Shown one piece after another: positions 10,062 to 20,286 of a stretch of 64,000 nt of DNA. Position 1 is the first letter of the stretch, and each line of letters starts with the position of its first letter. The notes beneath the pieces were generated by a model. That model saw only the letters and a list, made by a program, of their open reading frames with translations, was not told the DNA's origin and did no database searches. Where the stretch lies: NCBI RefSeq assembly GCF_014356525.2, contig NC_052507.1, forward strand, positions 4,390,509 to 4,454,508, written 5' to 3'. The position numbers were made by a program, and so were the translations under genes. The stretch is from Nilaparvata lugens (Eukaryota; Arthropoda; Insecta; Hemiptera; Delphacidae).

Positions 10062-13000
10062 TTACAAGTTTCGACTCTTTGGTTTGGCTTTTACATAAAT
10101 TGGGTGAGAGTGTGATTTTACTTCGGTGACTCGATGCGGTCCTGTGTAAAGATGGAAGAATTTTTTAGTTAACTTGCCTAGGGCATCTGAAGATTTATGT
10201 GCTTTTACCAGTACTTCATCTCCGACTTCATATTTGAATTTCTTTGTAGCCTTGTCATGGTATTTTTTCCTTTGTTTTGCGGATTTGTCTAACCTATTGC
10301 GAACCAGTTGGTATAAGTTTGGGTTAGGTTTATCCGGATTTGGAAACTTGATTAGGCTCTGAATAAATGATTCGTTTCTTGTGCCAAATATAATTTCGTG
10401 GGGAGTGTACCCGGTACTATCACTCACACAGTTATTAATGCAGTGTTCTAGGAACGGTACATATTTGACCCATTGTTGATGACGGTGACTGCTATATGCC
10501 CTCATAAATCTTGAAATTTCTTTCATTTTTCTTTCCACTGGGTTTGCACTGGGAGTGTACGCCGAGACTCTTGACGTTTTAATGCCGGCTTGTTCTAAAA
10601 TTTGTTTCCACTTGGCACTGCAAAAATAGGTTGCGTTGTCTGACAATATGCGCTGTGGTTTACCAACTTCATTGGTCCATCTTTCGGTGATGCATTTGGC
10701 TAATTTTTCACCAGTGATTTTACCAATAGGGAAGAACATTGTATATTTTGAGAACAAGCAGGTTAAGACAAAAATAAAGCGTTTTTGGTGTATAGACTGA
10801 GGTAGTGGCCCATAGATGTCAGCTGATATTAATTCAAGTGGTTGTGAGGGTAAGATAGGTATCATTTCTCCTGCTATATGAAAACGGTTATGCTTTGTTT
10901 TTTGACAGATGTCGCAGGCTCTTATTAACTGTGTAACCTTTTTGTTCAATCCTTTGAAGTAACAACACGTTTTCAGGGCATGTATTGTTTTTCTTATGCC
11001 AAAGTGACCAATTCGTTCATGTGCTTCCAAAATTACGTCCTTTTCTAGGGTGTGTGGTATGACTAGATGCCAAAAATCGGAGTTTTTATTAGCCTTATAA
11101 AACAAATGGTCGTTGAAAACAGTGTAGCGTTGTAGATACTGGTGCTCTTCTACTGGAGGGTTGGATAACTTGCGAATGAGATCTGTGATTTTATTGTCCA
11201 TTGATTGTGCGTTTTTAAATTTTTCAGATGTAAGGAGTTCGGTGTGCAGGAGCGGCGATATATTGAAGGGTAACGGCACTGGTTGATCTTCGGCTACATA
11301 GCATTGGAATGTCGTTTCATTTGCATAGGTGTCACTTCCTTCTCTGGACAAGAAATCAGCAGTTTGATTTCGTTTACCTGGCAGGTGAGTGAGTTCTAGG
11401 TCAAATTCTTGCAATAACAGAAACCATCTAGATAGTCGGTTGTTGGTTAACTTGGCTGTTTTGAAGAAAGTCAGAGCCTTATGGTCTGTGTTAACAAAAA
11501 TCTTTTGGCCTAACAACAACGTTCTATATTTCTTGCATACTTCGACAATGCTTAGTAGTTCTTTTTCCGTGACTGTGTACTTCTTCTGGGCTGCATTCAT
11601 AGTTTTGCTAAAAAATGCTATGACTCCTTTTTCTCCTTTCTCATCATATTGAAAAATTTCCGCACCTAAGGCGTAATCCGATGCGTCAACATTTATATGA
11701 AACGGTTGGTTGAGATTTGGATGATTTAATATAACAGCTTTCAGAAAAGCATCCTTCAACTGGTTAAAAATTGCATCTTCCTTGAGCCCCCATATCCATG
11801 GTTTAGAGGATGATAAAACATGACTCAGTTGTGCCGTATAATGAGACATCTGTTTGTTAAAGCGGCGATAGAATTGTAGGAAACCAATAAAACGTTGAAG
11901 CTGTTTACGACTTGATGGAGATGGAAAGTTTTTTATAGCTGCTAATTTATCAATGTCCTGCATGATACCTTTATCAGTTATGATGTGCCCGAGGTATTTG
12001 ACTTTCTTGGCAAAAAATTCACATTTTGATAATTTTAACTTCATACCACATTTTATTAGTCTACCGAATACTACATCAAGGTGTTGAATATGCTCTGCCA
12101 CACTCTGTGATGAAATAATTGCATCATCAACGTAAAGAGCACAAAAGTCTGAAATGTCTTCACCAATTGATTGTCTTAGGCAGCGTATAAATATAGCCAT
12201 TGCATTTCTGATCCCAAAGGCAAGTCGGGTGAACCTGAGATTTCGGCCGTTGAAGAGGAAGGACAGGTAATCTCGAGATTCTTCGGCCACTTGTACCTGC
12301 CAATATCCGGCGCTGAGGTCGACGGTGGAGTATATGGTCTTGCCATGGAACGTCTGCAACACCTGATCGATCTGGGCGGGAGCTTCACGGTCGTCGTCGA
12401 GAATCATATTCAGCTGGCGGGCGTCGAGACAGAGTCGGGTGGAGCCGTCCTTCTTCGAAACGCAGGTAATAGGCAAACTATAATGCGATGTGGATGGTTC
12501 GATAATGCCTAGTCTTTCCATCCTATCTATTTCGGCAGCTGCTGCTTGACGGTGCGCAAAAGGGATGGGATAAGATTTTCTATAATACGACTCATGTGGT
12601 TTGACCTCTAATTTACACTGAAAATGATTTGCCAATCCTGGCTGTTCTGAAAATACTGCACGATTTTTTATGAACATTTCTTTCATGGATTGTTTGATAG
12701 CGAGCCCCCATTCAGAATTGTTATCAATCTCATTCAGTAACTTTTCCATCAGAATGTCAGTATCATCTGGTGTTTCATTTTCCAAGCTGTAGTCATTCAC
12801 TGAATCATGACTCATCATTTCACTTTCTTCACCTTCTCTGTATTGCACCTTGTATTCATTTTCAGGAATGTAGTCTTCAACCATGTGATATCTCACTACT
12901 CTTACATCTCCCGCATTGGCCTTTAATACTATCTGAGTATTGATGCTAGTCCGATTGCTATTGTCGATTAATTGCAGTTCAAGATTTTTGAAATTTATGT

Positions 13001-13451
13001 TTGAGTTATAATGGGCTAAGAAATCAGCACCAATAATAATGTGTGGTCCATTTGCAGGTAATACCAGGAAGGAGTATGGGAAGCACTTTCCTTCGACTTG
13101 GATCTCCAGGAGGCATTGTTTAGATATTCGGAGACGACGTCCTGGTGTGACACCTGATAGGTAGGTTGAGGTTAACGGTAATGTGGCTATTTCTGTTATG
13201 TTTTTCAGGCGGGAATAAGAATCATTCTGGATTAAGCTAACTTGTGATCCAGTATCTATGAGAGCTTTGAATTGTAGGCTGGCTATTTGTATGGTTATAT
13301 AGGTTTGAAAATGTTCATGTATTTCTTGGATGCTGGAGTTTTCTTCTTCTAGTAAGGTTTCTCTGATGTTATTATATAGTGTGGTAAGGCAGGTAGGTTC
13401 TTTTCCTGTATCTGGAGCAGTGGGGTTGTCTAGATTTTCCATTCCATTCAT
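10062..13451 (-). CDS. pol: Pol polyprotein (PR-RT-RNase H-IN)
   Basis: A retrotransposon polyprotein of 1129 residues from its first methionine. The aspartic protease has LIDTG at about 64-68. Reverse transcriptase spans about 280-450, with FGIRNA near 412 and catalytic YVDD at 440-443. RNase H has VDASDYALG near 588, TEKELLS near 628 and NTDHKAL near 654. Integrase has a zinc domain HX4H (811, 816) and CX2C (846, 849), then a catalytic core with D878, D938 and E973. A basic C-terminal tail with EVGDEVLVKA and a GPY-like TGPHRV lacks a chromodomain. All catalytic residues I looked for are present. The frame is open another 69 codons upstream to the Gag stop, so translation probably enters by UGA readthrough rather than at this methionine. 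Confidence 0.95.
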   Translation of the reverse strand: MNGMENLDNPTAPDTGKEPTCLTTLYNNIRETLLEEENSSIQEIHEHFQTYITIQIASLQFKALIDTGSQVSLIQNDSYSRLKNITEIATLPLTSTYLSGVTPGRRLRISKQCLLEIQVEGKCFPYSFLVLPANGPHIIIGADFLAHYNSNINFKNLELQLIDNSNRTSINTQIVLKANAGDVRVVRYHMVEDYIPENEYKVQYREGEESEMMSHDSVNDYSLENETPDDTDILMEKLLNEIDNNSEWGLAIKQSMKEMFIKNRAVFSEQPGLANHFQCKLEVKPHESYYRKSYPIPFAHRQAAAAEIDRMERLGIIEPSTSHYSLPITCVSKKDGSTRLCLDARQLNMILDDDREAPAQIDQVLQTFHGKTIYSTVDLSAGYWQVQVAEESRDYLSFLFNGRNLRFTRLAFGIRNAMAIFIRCLRQSIGEDISDFCALYVDDAIISSQSVAEHIQHLDVVFGRLIKCGMKLKLSKCEFFAKKVKYLGHIITDKGIMQDIDKLAAIKNFPSPSSRKQLQRFIGFLQFYRRFNKQMSHYTAQLSHVLSSSKPWIWGLKEDAIFNQLKDAFLKAVILNHPNLNQPFHINVDASDYALGAEIFQYDEKGEKGVIAFFSKTMNAAQKKYTVTEKELLSIVEVCKKYRTLLLGQKIFVNTDHKALTFFKTAKLTNNRLSRWFLLLQEFDLELTHLPGKRNQTADFLSREGSDTYANETTFQCYVAEDQPVPLPFNISPLLHTELLTSEKFKNAQSMDNKITDLIRKLSNPPVEEHQYLQRYTVFNDHLFYKANKNSDFWHLVIPHTLEKDVILEAHERIGHFGIRKTIHALKTCCYFKGLNKKVTQLIRACDICQKTKHNRFHIAGEMIPILPSQPLELISADIYGPLPQSIHQKRFIFVLTCLFSKYTMFFPIGKITGEKLAKCITERWTNEVGKPQRILSDNATYFCSAKWKQILEQAGIKTSRVSAYTPSANPVERKMKEISRFMRAYSSHRHQQWVKYVPFLEHCINNCVSDSTGYTPHEIIFGTRNESFIQSLIKFPNPDKPNPNLYQLVRNRLDKSAKQRKKYHDKATKKFKYEVGDEVLVKAHKSSDALGKLTKKFFHLYTGPHRVTEVKSHSHPIYVKAKPKSRNL

Positions 13452-13661
13452 TTTTGCAGGTTGGGTGGGCTTAAACCGTATAGAGCGGCAACGACGGTAG
13501 ATTCCTCTGAGTTTCGGTTGTTTACCTTGGATTATTTCGACTGGCGGGGTTGACGGATCAGTATTTTTACTTGGCGGTTGTTCTTCTGCTAATTGATTAT
13601 CATTTCTCTCCGTGTGTAGACAGGTGATGGACGACTGTGGCGGGTGATTTCCATATAGTCA
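13452..13661 (-). promoter_or_regulatory. Gag-Pol junction with UGA-CUA readthrough signal
   Basis: Gag ends AAA ATA TGA CTA TAT (sense strand, TGA at 13661-13659). The next 69 codons to the Pol methionine are in the same frame and have no stop, shown by my codon-by-codon reading. UGA followed by CUA is the leaky stop context known from alphaviruses and some animal genes. A readthrough product would be a single Gag-Pol of about 1867 residues. I saw no obvious downstream stem-loop but could not fold it. Confidence 0.8.
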
Positions 13662-15665
13662 TATTTTCTGCGGCGTTGATGACCCTTGTGTTTTCTCAGC
13701 CATATCCGATTTTCTTCCCTGATTTTCGTTGGGCGTCGTTTGATGTTGATTTGCGCTCGCATTTCCCATCCGGTTGTAGTTGTTGTTCCGGCTATGCGCG
13801 GCGTTGTTGGAGTATTGGTTACGGTGTTGGTTTATACGGTCTCGTCCATCATGGTAGTACGCGTTTCTCCGGTTAGTATCCGACTGCTGGTTGTAGTTCT
13901 GGAAATTCCTCCTACTTTCTGGTTGGTTTTCTTTATTTAATCGCTGTTGAAAATTTGTGTTGCGATCCTGGTTATTTGCAGAATTAAAGGGACGACGGGC
14001 GTTAGAAAAGGGAGAAGTATTTTGTTGGGGTTGATGATCTTGATGCGGATGCTCTTGTCGCACAGTGAAGTTGTAATCTTCGCGATGTACCGCTTGTATT
14101 TCGTGGAGATGATTTTCCAATTCTTTGATGGTCTTAACATGACTAGTCGCTAGTGCCATCTGTACGGGGTAAGGCAGCTTCCGGATAATGATCTGAGTGA
14201 GTGCTAACTCGGCAAAAGGTGTATCTAGTTGTGAATTTTGGTATCTGATGTTTGATACGAAGGCGGTGCATGTTTGGCCATTTCTAGGTGAATATTTGCA
14301 GGATACGATATCAGATAATATAACTCGCTGTCGATCTTGTCCCCAATATTGCTCTAGGAAAGCATCTATGAATTCGGATAAACTATTAAATTCGGCGGCG
14401 CGTCCGTGAAGGAAAAGTAATGGTTCTCCAGACAACAGAGTAAATAGTTTGAATTTCCATATGGGCCAGGGTGTGGGGGTAAGTTCTTGAACAGATCTCA
14501 GTTGTTCGACGAAGGGTTTTGGGGGCATAGACGCCGGAGTGTCATCAAAATGTCCTAGGTTTTGAAAAATTGTGGTGGTGTTGTACGACTCTGAGGGCGA
14601 TGACAGTTCTAGATTGGCTCGAGAGTGACCTATGCGGGTTTCCATCTGAGTGATTCGGGTATCCGTCTGCTCAAATCTTTTTCGGACCTCGGCATCAACA
14701 CTCTTCCTTTGCTCAGCGGCAGTATCACACCGTCTATGTAGGTCGCTGTATTGTATAGTTAAGCTGTCCACCTGAGAGCTAATAGCAGTTTGCTTTTCAT
14801 TCAGGGTGTTAACATGGCTCTTCAAATTTGTTGTATTGGATGTAATGGGTGCAAGTTGCCCTTCTACTCGCCGTATAATGTCCTCGTGTTCATTTTGACA
14901 TGTAGAGATTTGTTCATTTAGTTTGGCCTGCACGCTCTGAGTTATCTGCTCTCCTGCTTTGGTGCAATGCTGTTTGGCTTGCTCAACTACTTTCTCTTTC
15001 AGAGTATCCATCTCCACGCGTATGTGTTCTTTTAAGGTGACCTCGACGTTGACTACCTTCGTATGCATATCTTGTGATATCTGATCCAATCGGTTATTTG
15101 TTTCTGCAATGGATTTATCTAGACGCTCAGTTAATTTTTTGATGGTTTTATCTGTGTCACGGAATGCTACATCCATCCGCTGACTCAATTTCTCCAAACC
15201 CTGTTCGCTTACCTTCTTTGCTTCTTGAACTTCCATTTTTAACTCTTCCTTTGTTTGGTCGCTTTTTTCATTTAAGTTTTTTATTTCTGCATTTGTTTTA
15301 TTTATTGCTTCATTGGTTTTCCTTATTTCTTTCAGGATGAGGGTCCAGTCAACGGCGGGAGTGGGTGCATGGTTATCGGTTAGCCGCTGGTTTTTTATCC
15401 GAGCAACGGTGCGAGAAATGGGGGTTCCTGTTTCTGAGACGTCATCGACTGAGTGCTCTTCGGATGTTTCATCCTCCGGCTCTTGGGCTACCAACGTATC
15501 CTCCACCAGAATGCAGCTCTCCTCCACCTGCGTCGAAGATAAATCATCCAGTACATTGGGATGGAAATCGGCGGATGCGGCGGCAGATGCGGATGGCGGC
15601 GAACAATCGGGTGAGATGTCTTCGGTGTCCGACAGACTTGGATTGACCTGGTCGTTTCCTGCCAT
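13659..15665 (-). CDS. gag: Gag polyprotein with long coiled coil
   Basis: Structural protein of the LTR element. I start it at the methionine at 15665 (MAGNDQV), giving 668 residues. The frame extends 21 codons further to a methionine at 15728, but that extension is Cys/aromatic-rich and unlike the acidic Ser/Asp-rich start of Gag. About residues 100-370 are rich in heptad-like Lys/Glu/Leu/Asn (for example LNEKSDQTKEELKMEVQEAK), predicting a long coiled coil. A capsid-like region follows (WPIWKFKLFTLLSG, then FIDAFLEQYWGQ, about 390-560). The C-terminus is Asn/Gln/Arg-rich and basic with no CCHC zinc knuckle. It is followed by UGA and in-frame Pol. The coiled coil is unusually long for a gypsy Gag. 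Confidence 0.9.
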   Translation of the reverse strand: MAGNDQVNPSLSDTEDISPDCSPPSASAAASADFHPNVLDDLSSTQVEESCILVEDTLVAQEPEDETSEEHSVDDVSETGTPISRTVARIKNQRLTDNHAPTPAVDWTLILKEIRKTNEAINKTNAEIKNLNEKSDQTKEELKMEVQEAKKVSEQGLEKLSQRMDVAFRDTDKTIKKLTERLDKSIAETNNRLDQISQDMHTKVVNVEVTLKEHIRVEMDTLKEKVVEQAKQHCTKAGEQITQSVQAKLNEQISTCQNEHEDIIRRVEGQLAPITSNTTNLKSHVNTLNEKQTAISSQVDSLTIQYSDLHRRCDTAAEQRKSVDAEVRKRFEQTDTRITQMETRIGHSRANLELSSPSESYNTTTIFQNLGHFDDTPASMPPKPFVEQLRSVQELTPTPWPIWKFKLFTLLSGEPLLFLHGRAAEFNSLSEFIDAFLEQYWGQDRQRVILSDIVSCKYSPRNGQTCTAFVSNIRYQNSQLDTPFAELALTQIIIRKLPYPVQMALATSHVKTIKELENHLHEIQAVHREDYNFTVRQEHPHQDHQPQQNTSPFSNARRPFNSANNQDRNTNFQQRLNKENQPESRRNFQNYNQQSDTNRRNAYYHDGRDRINQHRNQYSNNAAHSRNNNYNRMGNASANQHQTTPNENQGRKSDMAEKTQGSSTPQKI

Positions 15666-16338
15666 AGTTTGCGGAAAAATAGCGTTAACATAAAAATGAC
15701 AAGGACACACAGGATACACAGTGAACACTTATGCGGTAATACAGGTACGCCTCTTATAATTTATTATTACTATTATTATAAATATCTTACTTTTATAATT
15801 TCTTGCCGCAATTCAATATATAGGCTAGTGTTCTTTGCACAATTTTATATAAAAGCAGTGATACTCTGCTTAAATTATTCCGCAATATATCCGTGATTTA
15901 ATTTTACTTCCCTCTTTATGTTTTAAAAACTTTTAAAAATGTAAATAACTTCAATCCTCTTTTCTGTAAATATTTATAAATTGTTTCAATATAGACCTAA
16001 TATTCTTCAAATAATATGACCTTTCTTATGGTGTTTCTTAAACCTATGACTTATAGTATGACCAATTTTCGAATAACACGATAATAAAATTCTGAGTTCG
16101 ATTCTTTCTCTAAAAATTCATCAATCGATAAATTTCTTTTCTGTTCAAAAATTGGGTATGGTACGACTTGTTATTTTATATAACAGTGAACAGTTAATAT
16201 TAAATTCGAAGAAATTCACAACCATGAATTTTTCACAAATTTTCCCGTTGTCAGCGCTATAGTATACTGAGCAACTAAATAATCCTCGCAGTCGATTATC
16301 CACCTCTTCAATGCCTATCACTGTTGGGCGCCAAATCA
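15666..16338 (-). other. 5' leader of LTR element
   Basis: The 673-bp AT-rich untranslated leader between the primer binding site and Gag. It holds no ORF of note. Packaging signals cannot be identified by eye. Confidence 0.7.
16323..16333 (-). promoter_or_regulatory. primer binding site (tRNA-Lys type)
   Basis: On the sense strand TGGCGCCCAAC follows the 5' LTR after five bases (TGATT). It matches the 3' end complement of insect tRNA-Lys as I recall it; after these 11 bases the match weakens (AGTGATAGG). The fossil site in the LTR continues with a better match (GTGAGGC). Confidence 0.75.
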
Positions 16339-18865
16339 TGTGGTGCTCTTCCTGGGGGAGTCACTCTCACCTCCAAGGATAGGACAACACACGTAGGGTG
16401 ATGTAATGCTGTATTTAAATGCCTCACGTTGGGCCGGCAAATCATGTGGTGCGTTTTTTAACGGCTTCACACATGTAGGGTGAATCTTGCACTGAGTCAG
16501 TGGTGTAGTGGCTATAAATTTTGCAATGGCGTGTGAGGACGCTGAGTGAACACCAGACTGATTGACTCACTACAAGACTCAATACAATTGTCGGAATCGC
16601 GGGAGGCCTAAACGCTCGCTCACCCTTGATTCTTCTAATGACAGATTGTATAATGATGAAATTTTTATAAGTAGTGTAGCGGACGCTAAACACTGAATAC
16701 GGATACCTTAAAATTATTACCTGTGAAGAATGAGCATACAAAATCATACAGGTCGAGCAAAAATCCCGATGTAGATAATTTACGGGACTGCGTCTCTAAT
16801 AAGTTCTGAAGGATTAAAATACGGTATTTGAACCCAATATCGTTCAGAATATACTTCGAGAACAGAGTCTTGTCGGGTTTTAAGCTCTATTGTAGGAATT
16901 TATATGATCTATGGCTGCCTCTGCTGTACAATTGATGAGTTCGCTCCTAAGTCGAGGTAGGTAACAGATAAAAGCTGATATATGAGCAGGTAAGGACAAA
17001 GAATAAATATCTCGATCTGACCCCACTCGCTACATCCACTTAGACCTGTTCCAATATCCAGCTTAATTCAATTATTCCAATGATCGTATTCGATCGGTTC
17101 TTGATGATATAGAACGTATCAGACACAATAATTGACAGGCTTAAGAAATAATCGAACTCAGAAAGCGAATTAACAAAACTGAAATATATTACAATAAAAT
17201 ATGTAATCATACAGTGCAGATTCAGAATTTGATTTACAGGTTGATAATAATTCAGCATTAACAGAAGTAATTAAAAATTTCTTGTGCTTGCATGATACCA
17301 TGCGTGATTCAACAGAATTTTACAATTGATAAAATTGAACAGTTTTGAAAAAATAGTGAAAAAATGAATTATAGAAATATTTTTTAAAATGTTCGGGGTC
17401 GTGGTTCAGGCAGCGGAGGATAGTTAATCAACTACAAATTCTTATAAATTAAATGTGAATAAATTCTAGGCTCTTAAATGTTAAAGCGCTTGTCGGCGTG
17501 GCCAATAATTTAACGAAGAAAAATTTATGTTTTTCTGCACTGAAATATTTTCGAAGCGTAGATTGGGGCCCCTTATGACTTATAACTCACGTGAAATTCC
17601 TTGGTCGTCGTGGTTTTCTTCTTTAGATCAAAAATCGTTTGATCGGCGGCAATCCAGGCTTCGGTTTCAGCACGTGGGGAATTTTAATTTAAATATCTCC
17701 TTCACCGAATTAATTAAGGGATAATTTACTTTAAGCTTTTAAATTTATCGATTGATGAAAACAGAAATTTACGAATAACAAATAAATTGGCCTAAAATAT
17801 CGGCTCACAAATAGAACATTTAAAAATCGAACAAGAAATTTTACAAATAGGTCTTTGGTAACTATAAAAGAGATCTACACGGTAAGGATTTCAAAAGGGA
17901 AGTGCTGCTCTTTTCTCTAAGCTTTTAGGCTAGACCTTGCTTCTCGGAATCTCAATGTAATAATTTGCATAAAAATTTGCCATTGGTAGAACGCTTGTGA
18001 CGTAAACATGACGTCAGTGGCAAGCAGTAGAATACAATTCCTTTAATTACAATAATAATTTAATTTATGTAATTCTTAAAACTGCTTAATCTTATAGACA
18101 TAGTTCCTCTCATACAATGTACACGTGCTAGTGTAACTGATAAGGCAGGGTTGGTGTCTGATAATAGATTAACATGTGTTGCTTTCAAACGATCACCGTC
18201 TTGGTGCTATTTCTATGCACTGTGATTGGTTTAGACCTACCAAAGAGATTTAATTACCATGTGGTTCAGTTGAATTAAATTATTAATAAATTAATATTCT
18301 TGTACAATTTTTATTAGGTTTGAGATTATTATAATTAATTTCTGCCATTTTATCAATAATAGAATTTCATGCTATGACCTATTTAGTTACAATAAGACCT
18401 GACGCATAATACAATTTCTTAAATAATAAATAATTTCAACAATAATACATACATTTATTTTTTTATTTGAAATTCTTGATCCTTTATTGATAGTTTTATA
18501 ATTTTTAGAGATGATATTTTACCTTGCATGAAAACCGGCATGATATTTGACAATGCTTTGAATCAGTCAGCTGCGTTCGAACTGTTTTAAAAACATCTGA
18601 TCGATAGTAAACAAAGTGTAACCTCAAAATCAGTGAGCAATTCGTAAATAATTTGTGCTTTATTCGCAAAATAATTATAATTTTATTGAATAATTTTCCT
18701 AGAAAAATATTCAGTACAGAACGGTACTCTTATCTAATATACAGTTATTGATAAGTAAGCTTTATCGCTCGGTCGCTAACTATTCCTTTAGCAAATTCTT
18801 TCATTTTAAAAGGTAATCACAATTTTTCTCTCTTCTCATGAGATCTATTTGAAAAATTCATCACA
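16339..18865 (-). repeat. 5' LTR
   Basis: 2527 bp, nearly identical to 7152-9675. Differences seen by eye include an extra A near 16688, an indel near 17263, and substitutions near 16599, 17026, 17041 and 18094. It carries the same fossil primer junction (16428-16453) and CRE-like motif. Promoter, R and polyadenylation positions could not be fixed. Confidence 0.95.
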
Positions 18866-18993
18866 ATGTATAGGCCAATTCCTTCATTAATAGTACAATT
18901 TCAAGTTTTCTAGTCTATTACTTCATAAGTGATGATGCTTCAATTGTGTATTTCCTATCCTGTAAATATATAGGTGAATTCCTCCCTTAATAG
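18866..18993 (+). repeat. duplicated target segment right of LTR element
   Basis: ATGTATAGGCCAATTCCTTC continues the left flank across the insertion. A second copy of the whole site follows (CAATTGTGTATTTCCTATCC, then ATATATAGGTGAATTCCTCC). The host site was therefore a tandem pair: one member received the LTR element and the other the hAT-like element. Confidence 0.75.
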
Positions 18994-19910
18994 TAGGGAT
19001 GGGTATCGAAAGACAAAACATCGATGTTTTCCCTCCTGAACATCGATTAGTGAAAAACATCGAACAGTAAACATCGATGTTTTTAAACATCGATGTTTTA
19101 AACATCGACCTGTTGCCGTACATTTTACGGAAGACTATTACATCCTTGGAGTAACTCAGATAGCCTAGTGAAATCAATTTCCTTTCTTATGTACATGTAA
19201 AAGAAAGGGACAAAGCTTTTAAGAAGTAGTTAACAATAAAGGAATATTATTGATTGGCAGCAACGAAACTGTAAGTTAATAAATTGTTTGTAGTTGTAGG
19301 TAATCAGACTCTACGTTATCAACGAATATAAAAAAGAAAATCGAATAATAGTTGAGTCAGAAACCTCTCGGGATATCCTCGAAGATTCTGTCTTGGGATT
19401 TTATCCTAAGCTAATTTTAGCAATCATTGTTACTCATAATCGTATTCATTCAATACCTGATAGTTTTATTTAGGAAATGAGGATGAATAGAGGTGTTTTT
19501 CTATGGCTATCTACACTCTATACCTACAATACGAGGACCTCTATTCCAGAGCTAGATTAATAATTGGTATTGAACGTATGTTGAGGAAAGCACTTGTAAT
19601 AAGAAAAACTCTTTCTTCCTAAGAAACGAAAAATCCAACCTCTTATTCAATTATAAATAGGTATCCAACCTTGACAAGGGCCACAGTTATGTAAATCTTC
19701 AAGAGTATCCAACAGTCTCACATAAAAATACAGAGAGCCTGATTGAAAAATTCGTTTTTGTTGGGAAAAACATCGAATGACCGATGTCTAGGTGAAACCA
19801 TCGATAAGTGAAAAACATCGAACAGTTGTAGACATCGATGTTAAAATCATCGATGTTTGATGTTGAAGCATCGATGTTTCTAAACATCGATGTATCGATA
19901 CCCATCCCTA
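18994..19910. mobile_element. hAT-like non-autonomous element
   Basis: Ends TAGGGATGGGTATCGA and TCGATACCCATCCCTA are perfect 16-bp inverted repeats. An 8-bp target duplication CTTAATAG lies at 18986-18993 and 19911-19918, as in hAT elements. Clusters of the palindrome ACATCGATGT sit within about 110 bp of the left end and 150 bp of the right end, like transposase subterminal sites. No transposase ORF; two short ORFs come from the ATCGATGTT repeats. Confidence 0.9.
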
Positions 19911-19918
19911 CTTAATAG

Positions 19919-20286
19919 TATTATATATGACTGGGTACTCCATGTGAAACTCTCAACGCTAGACAAATAATTTCATTGTTTCATAGGCTATCACACGTTA
20001 TAACGTCAAGGTATGAGAAAGACACATACACTAATAGGATTACTCTTGTTGAAGATGTAAATTGGAGAGTTTATTTTGTCGCTCCCTTTACGTGGCTGCT
20101 CGGAAATTTGATTAGGCTCAATTCTGAGGCTGGAGTAGTGTGTATATTATAATATATATGCATACTGTACTTGTATATATTGTAGAATGTACATTGTTAC
20201 ATGCACATGTATATTTTGTACATTGTGAGAGCTTGGTGACGTCTAATGTTTCACGACTGACTCCAAAGATTACGTTGTACTTGCGA
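19919..20286. other. unassigned stretch
   Basis: AT-rich with TGTA/TATA-rich stretches near 20145-20225; no element recognised. Confidence 0.4.

Larger units (their letters stand above)
7152..18865 (-). mobile_element. Ty3/gypsy-type LTR retrotransposon, near-intact
   Basis: An 11.7-kb element on the minus strand. Two 2.5-kb LTRs (7152-9675 and 16339-18865), each TG...CA, flank a 6.66-kb interior holding, in sense order, a primer binding site, leader, gag and pol. A 4-bp target duplication ATGT lies at 7148-7151 and 18866-18869. The order protease-RT-RNase H-integrase places it in Ty3/gypsy (Metaviridae). No envelope-like ORF is present. By eye only about a dozen differences separate the LTRs, so the insertion is young. 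Gag and Pol are both open and the element may have been active recently. Confidence 0.95.

Noticed and set aside
12176..12512. ORFs overlapping pol on either strand
   Set aside because: Shadow frames of the GC-richer RT coding region.
13452..13658. -1 frameshift between Gag and Pol
   Set aside because: Gag and Pol are in the same frame and no frameshift is needed; a slippery site would break the reading.
15313..15693. 126- and 93-codon plus-strand ORFs over gag
   Set aside because: Antisense shadows of the Gag frame.
18923..19177. 84-codon ORF with repeated SMF motifs (also 19699-19905)
   Set aside because: Encoded by ACATCGATGT subterminal repeats of the hAT-like element.
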